From Arachidicoccus rhizosphaerae (GTDB lineage Bacteria; Bacteroidota; Bacteroidia; Chitinophagales; Chitinophagaceae), in assembly GCF_900107765.1 (NCBI RefSeq), contig NZ_FNQY01000009.1:1-64000 (forward strand): a stretch of 64,000 nucleotides of DNA, in the 5' to 3' direction. Position 1 is the stretch's first letter; each line of letters begins with the position of its first letter. Below the pieces are notes generated by a model. It saw only the letters and a program-made list of their open reading frames with translations. It did no database searches and was not told where the DNA came from. The translations under genes and the position numbers were made by a program. Below, piece by piece: positions 52,216 through 60,711 of this stretch.

Positions 52216-52527
52216 TTGAAGAAAAAACTGGTTTTGTACAGCCTTATGACCGGATTATTTCAATTGAGATATAAGATGGTAATGGCTCAGGCAGATGGCA
52301 ATGCGGGTATCTCTCAGGCGACAAGTCTTATTAAAGGTTATTTCAATACGGGGATTGACTTAATGTACGCAGTTGGAGCGTTGGTTGGGCTAATTGGGGC
52401 GATAAAGGTATATAATAAATGGAGTGCGGGCGAGCCTGATACAACCAAGGTGGCTTCCAGTTGGTTTGGGGCTTGTATTTTCCTGGTGGTGGTGGCAACG
52501 GTGCTGAAGAGCTTTTTTAAGGTTTAA
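52216..52527 (+). CDS. traE: Conjugative transposon protein TraE (DUF4134)
   Basis: A 103-residue, mostly hydrophobic protein with a signal peptide or signal anchor and two later membrane helices (DLMYAVGALVGLIGAIKVYN and FGACIFLVVVATVLKSFF). This is the DUF4134/TraE family of the CTnDOT transfer apparatus, likely the VirB2-like or channel-linked small inner-membrane component. A TTG start at 52216 gives a typical MKKKLVLYSL signal start; the first ATG within would remove it. Confidence 0.88.
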   Translation: MKKKLVLYSLMTGLFQLRYKMVMAQADGNAGISQATSLIKGYFNTGIDLMYAVGALVGLIGAIKVYNKWSAGEPDTTKVASSWFGACIFLVVVATVLKSFFKV

Positions 52528-52547
52528 ACTTTTAAAATTATAAGCAT

Positions 52548-52913
52548 ATGCAAAGAGAATTGCCTATCGCAGAAATTGATGGAGTGGATTTTTATGTGGA
52601 TGCGGAACGTGAAGAGCTTCGGCAGGTGGACAGCCCTGGAAACTGCATCTCCTTTAGTGTATTCCACTCGAAGAATAATGGTTATTACTTTATATACAAT
52701 AGAAAGAGCCGTTGTTGGTCCTGGGACAAATCGTATATAAATGGCCATTTAGGTGATCACCTGGTAGTAACCCTTCCTGCACTGATGGAGTTAGATCCGG
52801 AGGGTATGGCGATACGTTATGAAATCCCCTTAGAGATGCTTTCTCCTGACTCTTTACCCAAACCGCCTAAGCGGGTGACTGCGGCATTAAGTCCATTGAG
52901 TCGTTGTTTGTAG
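52548..52913 (+). CDS. Unknown soluble protein in the tra operon, paralogue of the next gene
   Basis: A 121-residue protein with no signal peptide. The block IDGVDFYVDAEREELRQVDSPGN recurs in modified form in the next gene, as does a LxALMELDPEGMA-like segment, so the two appear to be tandem paralogues. Both lie between traE and traF, positions not occupied in CTnDOT. Function unknown. Confidence 0.65.
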   Translation: MQRELPIAEIDGVDFYVDAEREELRQVDSPGNCISFSVFHSKNNGYYFIYNRKSRCWSWDKSYINGHLGDHLVVTLPALMELDPEGMAIRYEIPLEMLSPDSLPKPPKRVTAALSPLSRCL

Positions 52914-52942
52914 AGATTGTTGCGCATTTAAAAGTTGAATTT

Positions 52943-53476
52943 ATGAGATTAAGAGAGCTGAAGGTGCTGATTGCCAGAAGGCTGGTAGGTCATTTGCCCG
53001 TTATTAATATCTGTGGACAGCCATTTTTTGTTGATATCCGTGCGCAGCAGTTAAGATCGGTGGCGGATTATGGTAAATATCTCCCCTTCTATTTAATGCA
53101 TCCTGATCCAATGACCCATGGAAGGCGTTTTCTGTATGATCCTAAGGCAATAGAACTGTATGCTCCTTTGGATAGTGATTTTGGCGTGCCCGATACCCTT
53201 GTTTTGGTCCATCTGCCCTTTGAACTCATGATGGATCCGATTGGAGTGGCAAAGATGAATGGGTATGATATGGATTTAGCGCTTAAAATGTATCCGCTTC
53301 AAAAGGAGTTGAAGGCTATTGTCACAGAGCTGGACACAGACACTACCTTTTATTTTATTCAACTTTTTACGGCAAAGGTGTCGCCGGGCGGTTTCGCTGG
53401 TGAGCGGGATTGTTGCCAGAAAGAAGGCAGGAATGGGAAGGTGGCCTGCTGTCATCACTGTGGGCGGCAATTTTAA
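52943..53476 (+). CDS. Unknown soluble protein in the tra operon, paralogue of the previous gene
   Basis: About 177 residues from ATG 52943; an upstream TTG at 52904 would overlap the previous gene. It repeats the pattern CGQPFFVDIRAQQLRSVADYG and VHLPFELMMDPIGVA found in its neighbour. The Cys-rich tail (DCCQKEG, CCHHCGRQF) could bind zinc. Function unknown. Confidence 0.65.
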   Translation: MRLRELKVLIARRLVGHLPVINICGQPFFVDIRAQQLRSVADYGKYLPFYLMHPDPMTHGRRFLYDPKAIELYAPLDSDFGVPDTLVLVHLPFELMMDPIGVAKMNGYDMDLALKMYPLQKELKAIVTELDTDTTFYFIQLFTAKVSPGGFAGERDCCQKEGRNGKVACCHHCGRQF

Positions 53477-53485
53477 TCATTAGAT

Positions 53486-53812
53486 ATGCAAGCGTTACAA
53501 TTTAAGATTAACAAAGGTGTTAACCGGCCTATTGAATTTAGGGGGTTGAAGGCGCAGTATATATACTATTTGGCGGTGGGATTGGCCGTCTTACTGGTGC
53601 TCTTCTGTGTATTGTATATTAGTGGTACGCCGGTTTATCTGTGTCTTTCCCTGATTTTGCTTCTTGGTGCAGGCCTTTTTGTTTCCGTTTCTAAACTCAA
53701 TCGTCGGTATGGGCAATTTGGCCTGATGAAGCGTTCCGCTTTGCGGCGCTTACCCAAGGCTATTCGGCCTGGTTCCAGGATGATCTTTCGTTTGATGAAG
53801 TCACGCATATAA
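53486..53812 (+). CDS. traF: Conjugative transposon protein TraF (DUF4133)
   Basis: A 108-residue VirB3-like protein. The FKINKGVNRPIEFRGLKAQYIYY beginning is characteristic of DUF4133. Two membrane helices follow, then a basic tail. It works beside the TraG ATPase in the mating pore. Confidence 0.92.
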   Translation: MQALQFKINKGVNRPIEFRGLKAQYIYYLAVGLAVLLVLFCVLYISGTPVYLCLSLILLLGAGLFVSVSKLNRRYGQFGLMKRSALRRLPKAIRPGSRMIFRLMKSRI

Positions 53813-53826
53813 TTTTCTGATAAATA

Positions 53827-56391
53827 ATGATCCCTTTAGTTGTTGTTTTTTCTATTGTAATGGCAGTCCTGTTTTTAAGGAGCAGGCTTTCAGACGATGG
53901 TTTTGTGTCCCTGGATGAAAGCTTTCCCCTTTGGAAAGTGGAAAATGATTGCATTTTGGCCAAAAATGGTGATATCACGGTCTGTTTCAGGCTGACTTTA
54001 CCTGAAATCTTCTCTCTTTCCGGGGCTGAATATGCTGCTTTGCATGGGCACTGGGTAAAAGCGATTGGGATATTGCCTGCTGGTACGACACTGCATAAGC
54101 AGGACTGGTTTCAGGAGGCTGGTTATAAGGCTGATTTTGAGCAGGACGGTATTGCCGGTAATGATGGTGATGATTTTATCAGTGGCTGTAGGGAAAGATT
54201 CTTCCACGAACGACCGTATTTACAACACGAGAGCTTACTGTTTATCACCTGGACGGCTGGCGGAAGCCGCCCCGGTAATTCTGCGGCTTCTAATTTGTTG
54301 AAAAAATCCATTGTCCCGAAAGGCGCTCTCGATAATAAGCGGATGCAGGAATTATTGGAGACGGTTGGTAAATTTCAAAAACTGCTGTCTGACAGTGGGT
54401 TGATTCAGATAAAGCGGGTGTTCTCCCCGGAGATTACCGGTGGCCCGGATAAGCCTGGACTATTGGAACGGTATCTTTTTTTGCTGAAAGAAAATGATCG
54501 GCCTGTTTTAAAGGACATCCTGCTGAAACCGGACTGGAAAATCGGCGCAGCTTTTCCCGAGCTTTTTACCCTGGCGGATGTCGAGCAATTACCTGCTGGC
54601 TGTGGTCCTGTGATGGATTATACGAAGTATGCTACGGACAAGACCAGGTTTTCGGTTGGATTTGCTGCTCCGGTAGGCTTGTTACTACCCGTAAACCATG
54701 TTTATAATCAGTATATCCGGATTCTTGATACGAGTACGACTTTAAAGCGACTGGAAGGCAAAAGAAAACGGCTCCAGTCTTTATCTGCCTATAGCCGGGA
54801 AAATAGTATTGCAAAAGACGCGACGGCTGATTATTTGAATGAAGCCATTGGTGATAACCGGCTGCCGGTGAAGGCGCATTTTAACTTGCTGGCCTGGACT
54901 GAAAACAGGGATGGCCTGAAGCCACTTCGTGGCAATGTTGCTGCTGCTATCTCTCATCTGGGGGCTGTCCCTTATCAGGAGTCGGCAGGTGCCCCACAGA
55001 TCTGGTGGGCGGGGTTACCTGGCAATGAGGGGGCAATGCCGGAAAATGAGTGCTTCGATACGTTTGTAGAGCAGGCCAGTTGTTTTCTGAATATGGAAAC
55101 GGCCTACCGGTCCTCTGATAGCCCTTTTGGTATCCGGCTCGGTGACAGGTTAAGCGGCCTGCCGGTCCATGTGGATATTTCTGACGAACCGATGAAAAAG
55201 GGGATGATTACTAACCGCAATAAGATTGTGGTAGGCGGATCCGGCAGTGGGAAGAGTATGTTTATGAATCATCTGTTGCGAAGTTATGTCAGTCAGGGTG
55301 CGCACTGCATTGTGGTGGATGTGGGGCATAGCTATGAGGGGCTTTGCGAACTTTTGGATGGGTATTATTTTACCTATACGGACGAGGAGCCTATTTCCTT
55401 TAATCCTTTTTACATTCCGGAAGGTGCGCTACTGGACACGGAGAAGAAAGAGAGTATCAAAACACTGTTGGTGGCCTTATGGAAGCAGGGAGACGAGACT
55501 TTCAGGCGCAGCGAATATGTGGCCATTTCAAATGCGTTAAGTGGTTACTATACCTTCTTAAAAAGCACCGGGACGGTGTTTCCTTGCTTTGATAGCTTTT
55601 ATGAATATCTACAGACAGCTTTTGTCAGGGAGCTGCAAAATGACGGCGTTAAGGATCGGGACTTTGATATCGATAATTTTCTGTATGTCCTGCGGCCTTA
55701 TTATAAAGGAGGTGAATTCGATTATCTGCTCAATGCAAGGGAAAATCTGGATGTCATGAGCCAGCCTTTTATCGTCTTTGAACTGGATAATGTCAAGGAT
55801 CATCCGATTTTGTTTCCGGTGATTACCCTGATTATTATGGAGATGTTCATTTCTAAGATGCGGAAGCTGAAAGGTGTTCGTAAGGTCATTGTCATCGAAG
55901 AAGCCTGGAAGGCGATTGCCAGGTCCGGGATGGCGGAGTTCATGAAATACCTCTATAAAACAGTACGTAAGTATTACGGGGAAGCGGTGACCGTTACACA
56001 GGAAATTGATGACATTATCAGCTCACCGATTATTAAGGAAGCGATTATCAATAATGCAGACTGCAAGATCCTGCTGGACATGAAAAAGTTCCAGAATAAG
56101 TTTGAGGCGATACAGGAGGTGCTGGGGATGAGTAATAAGGGACGGGACCTGGTACTTTCCATCAATAGAGCCAATGATCCGGACAGAAGGTACCGGGAGG
56201 TCTATATAGAACTGGGTAACCAACTGATGAAAGTCTATCGGTATGAGCCCAGTCCGGAAGAGTTTTATGCTTATTCAACGGAAGAGACGGATAAGCTCAA
56301 AGTTAAGCGATATACGGAAAAATTCGGTGGTGATATCAAAAAGGGCCTGGCTGCACTGGTGGCGGATATGAAAAGCGAGGGGACGGCTTAG
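53827..56391 (+). CDS. traG: Conjugation ATPase TraG (VirB4-like)
   Basis: An 854-residue ATPase. An N-terminal membrane anchor is followed by the CagE/TrbE-like region. The motor domain has Walker A GGSGSGKSMFMN near 470 and Walker B VIVIEEAWKAI near 690, with a C-terminal RRYREVYIELGN segment. It powers assembly of the type IV secretion channel. It starts 14 bases after traF, in the usual traF-traG order. Confidence 0.95.
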   Translation: MIPLVVVFSIVMAVLFLRSRLSDDGFVSLDESFPLWKVENDCILAKNGDITVCFRLTLPEIFSLSGAEYAALHGHWVKAIGILPAGTTLHKQDWFQEAGYKADFEQDGIAGNDGDDFISGCRERFFHERPYLQHESLLFITWTAGGSRPGNSAASNLLKKSIVPKGALDNKRMQELLETVGKFQKLLSDSGLIQIKRVFSPEITGGPDKPGLLERYLFLLKENDRPVLKDILLKPDWKIGAAFPELFTLADVEQLPAGCGPVMDYTKYATDKTRFSVGFAAPVGLLLPVNHVYNQYIRILDTSTTLKRLEGKRKRLQSLSAYSRENSIAKDATADYLNEAIGDNRLPVKAHFNLLAWTENRDGLKPLRGNVAAAISHLGAVPYQESAGAPQIWWAGLPGNEGAMPENECFDTFVEQASCFLNMETAYRSSDSPFGIRLGDRLSGLPVHVDISDEPMKKGMITNRNKIVVGGSGSGKSMFMNHLLRSYVSQGAHCIVVDVGHSYEGLCELLDGYYFTYTDEEPISFNPFYIPEGALLDTEKKESIKTLLVALWKQGDETFRRSEYVAISNALSGYYTFLKSTGTVFPCFDSFYEYLQTAFVRELQNDGVKDRDFDIDNFLYVLRPYYKGGEFDYLLNARENLDVMSQPFIVFELDNVKDHPILFPVITLIIMEMFISKMRKLKGVRKVIVIEEAWKAIARSGMAEFMKYLYKTVRKYYGEAVTVTQEIDDIISSPIIKEAIINNADCKILLDMKKFQNKFEAIQEVLGMSNKGRDLVLSINRANDPDRRYREVYIELGNQLMKVYRYEPSPEEFYAYSTEETDKLKVKRYTEKFGGDIKKGLAALVADMKSEGTA

Positions 56392-56440
56392 GTTGTATAG
56401 TAACAAAATACACAAGTGAGTAATAATACAAAGAATTCCT

Positions 56441-57121
56441 ATGAAAAGAAGCTATTTCGTCAGCTTATTGTTAGCCTTTTCGCTGAGTCTGTCAGCTGGC
56501 AATTTGCAGGCGCAGATCATTCCGGGCATTGGCAATATTTCCGGACTGATCAACCGGGCAATTAAGGCCATAGATCTTAAGATCCAGCGGATGCAGAATA
56601 AAACCATTGGTCTGCAAAATGCCCAGAAGGTCATTGAAAATGCGATGTCGAAACTGCATTTAAAAGATATCGCTGGCTGGGCGGAGCGGCAAAAGTCGTT
56701 ATATGATCAGTACTTCCGGCAGTTGTGGCAAGTGAAAACGGTGCTGACCAGCTATTGGAAGGTGAAAGAGATTATTCAACGGCAGGTGCAGTTGGTGAGT
56801 GAGTATAATAGTGTCTGGGGAATACTAAAAAATGATGACCATTTTTCTGTAGCGGAATTAAATCAGATGTACCGGGTTTATGGGGGTATTCTGACCGAGA
56901 GCCTCCGGAATCTGGACCAGCTGATGCTTGCCTGCAGTATGCTCACGACACAGATGTCGGATGGGAAGCGAATGCAACTGATCGTCGACGCGGGTAAGTA
57001 TATAGAAAAGAACCTGGCTGATTTACGCAGTTTTAATAATAGTAATGTACGGTTGAGCCTGGCTCGGGCCGTGGATTTGGCGGATCAGCTGATCACCAGA
57101 AAAATGTATGGTATTCAATAA
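56441..57121 (+). CDS. Exported conjugal transfer protein, TraI-like
   Basis: A 226-residue protein with a clear signal peptide (MKRSYFVSLLLAFSLSLSAG, cleavage near LQAQ). The mature part is largely helical (DLKIQRMQNKTIGLQNAQKVIENAM), as in VirB5/TraI-like periplasmic proteins of Bacteroidota ICEs. It lies in the position of traI after traG. The exact family name is from context. Confidence 0.7.
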   Translation: MKRSYFVSLLLAFSLSLSAGNLQAQIIPGIGNISGLINRAIKAIDLKIQRMQNKTIGLQNAQKVIENAMSKLHLKDIAGWAERQKSLYDQYFRQLWQVKTVLTSYWKVKEIIQRQVQLVSEYNSVWGILKNDDHFSVAELNQMYRVYGGILTESLRNLDQLMLACSMLTTQMSDGKRMQLIVDAGKYIEKNLADLRSFNNSNVRLSLARAVDLADQLITRKMYGIQ

Positions 57122-57141
57122 ATAAACTAAAATATTCTATA

Positions 57142-57783
57142 GTGAAGCGATTCTATTTGTTACTGCTGATAACAGTGCTCTTTATGGGCAGTACGGATGC
57201 CCAGAGTTTCAGTGAGTGGTTTAAACAGAAAAAGACGCAGAAAAAATACCTGTTGGCCCAGATTGCGGCCCTCGGGACTTATCTGAAGGCGGTAGAAAAG
57301 GGGTATGATATAGCTCAAAATGGTCTTTCTGTCATTTCTGTGCTGAAGGATGGTGATTTTATGCAGCATGTGTTGTATTTCCAGCGCCTTGAGATGGTTA
57401 GTCCAAGGGTTAAAAAATACGCTAAAGTGGTAGGCATTGCAGAAATGGAGGACCGCTCTGAACAGTGCCGAAGTGCGTTGTTGACTGATAAGAGGCTGGA
57501 TGATCTGTTGAATGCCCGGGAATTGAGCGCTGTTCGTCAAATATGTAAAGAGGCGGATGATGACGCTGAGAAAGACCTGGAAGAATTGGAGCTACTCGTT
57601 GCGGACGGTAAACTGAAAATGACGGATGATGAAAGGATACTACGTATTGATGGGCTGTATCTGGAAGTTAAAAATAAACTGGGAAGGGTTTTGCTCCTTG
57701 CTCAAAATGTTCGGTCGCTGATGGCTGGCAGAGCAAAGCACAGTAGTGATATCAAGGTTCTGAAACAGTTATACGGTCAATAA
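57142..57783 (+). CDS. Exported tra-operon protein A of a tandem pair
   Basis: A 213-residue protein with a signal peptide (MKRFYLLLLITVLFMGSTDA) and a helical body. The block VADGKLKMTDDERILRIDGLYLEVKNKL recurs in the next gene, so the two are paralogues. Such proteins are sometimes given a TerB label, which I do not rely on. The GTG start follows traI-like by 20 bases. Confidence 0.7.
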   Translation: MKRFYLLLLITVLFMGSTDAQSFSEWFKQKKTQKKYLLAQIAALGTYLKAVEKGYDIAQNGLSVISVLKDGDFMQHVLYFQRLEMVSPRVKKYAKVVGIAEMEDRSEQCRSALLTDKRLDDLLNARELSAVRQICKEADDDAEKDLEELELLVADGKLKMTDDERILRIDGLYLEVKNKLGRVLLLAQNVRSLMAGRAKHSSDIKVLKQLYGQ

Positions 57784-57909
57784 TAAATCGCTGTTCTTAA
57801 TCCTAATGGAAAATACAGCGACATGGACAGCGGTAGATTAGGTTTAGGGAATGTAAAATATGTTTAGAAAGGGATTTATACAAGGCATCGGAGTAAAAAA
57901 GCAGCTACA

Positions 57910-58551
57910 ATGAAAGTAATCATGTACATAATGATGGCCCTGGGTTTTCTGGGGAGCATGACAACGTCAGGGGTGAAAGCGCAGTCGGCTGAAGTGCAGC
58001 AATTACTGCTGGACGTAACAAAATTGTCGCAGTTTAAGCAGCTTTTAAAAGATCTGCAAACGAGTTATGGTATCCTGAATAAAGGATATAGTACGATTAA
58101 AGATATAGCGGCAGGAAATTTCAGTCTGCATAAGGCTTTTATGGATGGGTTACTGATGGTGAATCCTTCACTCGCTAAGTATAGGCGTGTGGCGGATATC
58201 ATCACTGATGAAAAAGCTATTGTATCGCAGTACAAGACTGCTTTTAAGTATTTTAAATCGAGTGGCTGGTTAAGCCCCGGTGAGTTGGATTATTTAAGCA
58301 AAGTATATAGTCACCTGGTGAAAGGTAGCGTGGACAATCTGGATGCCCTTGCCACGGTACTCACTGCTGGAAAACTGAATATGACAGATGATGAACGTCT
58401 GACGGAAGTTAACAGGCTTTATCATGATACGCATCAGATGCTGCAGTTTTTAATAGGCTTCAATAGTAATGTGTCAATGTTGGTAGCGCAACGTGGTGGA
58501 CAAGACTTGGATATGGTTAATCTTAAGCAGTTGCAAGGGCCAAGTAAATAA
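57910..58551 (+). CDS. Exported tra-operon protein B of a tandem pair
   Basis: Also 213 residues. A signal peptide is followed by a helical body with LTAGKLNMTDDERLTEVNRLYHDTHQML and a final KQLQG, paralleling the preceding gene (GKLxMTDDER in both). A duplication with divergence is the simplest reading. Possibly VirB5-like or surface-exposed channel subunits. Confidence 0.7.
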   Translation: MKVIMYIMMALGFLGSMTTSGVKAQSAEVQQLLLDVTKLSQFKQLLKDLQTSYGILNKGYSTIKDIAAGNFSLHKAFMDGLLMVNPSLAKYRRVADIITDEKAIVSQYKTAFKYFKSSGWLSPGELDYLSKVYSHLVKGSVDNLDALATVLTAGKLNMTDDERLTEVNRLYHDTHQMLQFLIGFNSNVSMLVAQRGGQDLDMVNLKQLQGPSK

Positions 58552-58564
58552 AAAAGAAAGATAA

Positions 58565-59569
58565 ATGAAGTATAATTTAAAAAGGGGATGGTTGTTACTG
58601 CTGGGGGCTATACCCTTATATGTGCACGCGCAGGCGGTAAGTGCGAATAGTATCGGTCCTAATGGGGGGCTGAATGGAGTGCTCGATAAGCTGTTTGAGG
58701 AGATGATTCCCCTCGCTGGGCGGCTGATAGGCGTGGCGCAGGCCATTGCGGGTTTTGCTGCGCTGTGGTATATCGCAGCCCGCGTATGGAGGCATATTGC
58801 AAGGGCGGAACCCATTGATTTCTATCCGCTTTTGCGCCCATTTGCATTGGGACTCGCTATTTTGTTTTTTCTGCCACTGGTGAACCTGATGAATGGAATT
58901 CTTCAGCCTACGGTGGTGGGCACAAGGGCGCTCGCCGGAGATAGTCAACAGGCAATTTTCCTACATATAGCCCAGGAAGAGCAATCACTCAAAGAGCCGC
59001 CACCGGTAGGGGCTTATCCGTCAACTGGGGGGACTGCCGAATATGAGCAGCCGGACGGCAGCAGCGATGGAAGTGGTTTTTCCACCGGGCTTAAAAGTGC
59101 TTTTTCTTTTTTTAGCATTAAAAGTATTTTTAAATCCATCGTCACTGGGTTGGTTAATCTGCTGTATGAAGCGGTTTCTCTCTGTATTAACACGATCCGC
59201 ACTTTTTACCTGATTATATTGGTTATACTGGGCCCGATTGTACTGGGCTTAAGTGTCTTTGATGGCTTTCAGCATACGCTGCCAAACTGGTTTGCGCGCT
59301 ATATTAATATTTATATGTGGTTACCTGTGGCCAATATATTTGGTGGCATCACGTCAAAGATTCTGGAGAATATGATGACGCTGGATCAGGACTTCTTTAG
59401 CAGTACTGCCTATATCATCTTTATGATTATCTCTATTGTAGGTTATACGACGGTGCCTAATATAGCCAGTCATATTGTTCATGTGGGTGGCAGGGACACG
59501 CTGCTTCATAAGGTGAATGCCTTAACCCGGGGTGCCGGTAAGGCGGCAGCGCGCAAAGCAGGATTGTAA
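58565..59569 (+). CDS. traJ: Conjugative transposon protein TraJ (VirB6-like)
   Basis: A 334-residue inner-membrane protein. A signal-like start is followed by several hydrophobic segments (LIGVAQAIAGFAALWYIAARVWRH, LALGLAILFFLPLVNLM, TFYLIILVILGPIVLGLSVF and AYIIFMIISIVGYTTVPNI). ARVWRHIARAEPIDFYPLLRPFALGL is typical of TraJ. It forms part of the translocation channel. Confidence 0.92.
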   Translation: MKYNLKRGWLLLLGAIPLYVHAQAVSANSIGPNGGLNGVLDKLFEEMIPLAGRLIGVAQAIAGFAALWYIAARVWRHIARAEPIDFYPLLRPFALGLAILFFLPLVNLMNGILQPTVVGTRALAGDSQQAIFLHIAQEEQSLKEPPPVGAYPSTGGTAEYEQPDGSSDGSGFSTGLKSAFSFFSIKSIFKSIVTGLVNLLYEAVSLCINTIRTFYLIILVILGPIVLGLSVFDGFQHTLPNWFARYINIYMWLPVANIFGGITSKILENMMTLDQDFFSSTAYIIFMIISIVGYTTVPNIASHIVHVGGRDTLLHKVNALTRGAGKAAARKAGL

Positions 59570-59622
59570 CAATAGCTGGAGTCTAAACTTTATCATTTAC
59601 AAAATCTATAAACCTATTTCTT

Positions 59623-60270
59623 GTGTTTCAACAATTGAAAAATATTGATAAGGCATTTAAGCATGTGAGACTGCTGACAATTGTTGTTGTCCTGGCAAGT
59701 ATGGCTATTTGTGGGTATGCCATTGCCAAGAGCTATCAAATGGTTACCCGGGCGGAGCGGCGTATTTATCTCCTGGCAAATGGCAAGGCCATAGAGGCGT
59801 TCTCTGCTGAAAGAAAAGATAATATACCGGTGGAGGCCAAAGATCATATCAAGATGTTTCATCACTACTTTTTTAGCCTGGATCCGGATGAAAAGGTGAT
59901 TCACGAGCATATTGTCCGGGCCCTGAATCTGGCGGACGGTTCCGCCAAATCGAAATATGATGACCTGAAAGAGGACCGGTATTATTCCGGGATTATCTCC
60001 GGTAATGTAAGTCAGAAGGTGGTGATGGATAGTATGGCGTTCAGCATGGATACTTATCCTTATTATTTTAAGTACTACGGAAAGGAAAAGATTATCCGAC
60101 CCACCGTTGTTGTTACCCGCAGCCTGATAACGGAAGGGTTTCTGCGCAGTGTTTCCCGAAGCGATAATAATCCACATGGATTTTTGATTGAACGTTGGCG
60201 GGTGCTGGAGAATAAGGATTTAAAAACATCTCAGCGCAGTATTTCCTCCGGTAGACAGGATAATTATTAA
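59623..60270 (+). CDS. traK: Conjugative transposon protein TraK (VirB8-like)
   Basis: A 215-residue protein with an N-terminal membrane anchor (LLTIVVVLASMAICGYAIA) and a periplasmic domain with HHYFFSLDPDEKVIHEH and LIERWRVLENKDLKTSQR, typical of TraK. The GTG start is used because the protein begins with the family's usual FQQLKNIDKAFKHVR. It lies 53 bases after traJ. Confidence 0.92.
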   Translation: MFQQLKNIDKAFKHVRLLTIVVVLASMAICGYAIAKSYQMVTRAERRIYLLANGKAIEAFSAERKDNIPVEAKDHIKMFHHYFFSLDPDEKVIHEHIVRALNLADGSAKSKYDDLKEDRYYSGIISGNVSQKVVMDSMAFSMDTYPYYFKYYGKEKIIRPTVVVTRSLITEGFLRSVSRSDNNPHGFLIERWRVLENKDLKTSQRSISSGRQDNY

Positions 60271-60288
60271 TGAATCGAAAATAACAGG

Positions 60289-60711
60289 ATGATGGGCAAT
60301 TCAAAAAAAGACAATCCAGAACAAAGGAGGATTGATCGTTCGACATTAGGGACTATGGGAATCAAATGCCGCTTCCGTCAGTTGAAAAAACAATTTGATA
60401 ATTGGAAGTTATCGATACTTAAACATCTGGAGCGCATAGATGCCGGATTGAGTACCCGGCAGCGTAAATGGCTTTTTTACCTTGGACTTGTTTGTTGGAG
60501 CAGTTGGCTGTTTTACCTCTTGGGAACGGCGATAAGAAAGCCTCCGGCTTCCTTTGTACTCCCTTTTACTGTTGATAGCAGCAGGGCAAGCCTAAGACAA
60601 TTGAATAATAGATCTTCCGGGCAGCGGTATATAAAAAGGCCGCAGAAAGCCATACCAGAAACCGTTACCGATACGGATTATTCACCTTTAAAATTAAATA
60701 GTCATGACTGA
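60289..60711 (+). CDS. Small membrane protein in the traL position
   Basis: A 140-residue protein with a basic soluble N-terminus, one membrane helix (WLFYLGLVCWSSWLFYLLG) and a short periplasmic tail. In CTnDOT the gene between traK and traM is traL, a small one-helix protein; this is its positional equivalent, though sequence identity was not tested. It overlaps traM by 8 bases. Confidence 0.6.
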   Translation: MMGNSKKDNPEQRRIDRSTLGTMGIKCRFRQLKKQFDNWKLSILKHLERIDAGLSTRQRKWLFYLGLVCWSSWLFYLLGTAIRKPPASFVLPFTVDSSRASLRQLNNRSSGQRYIKRPQKAIPETVTDTDYSPLKLNSHD

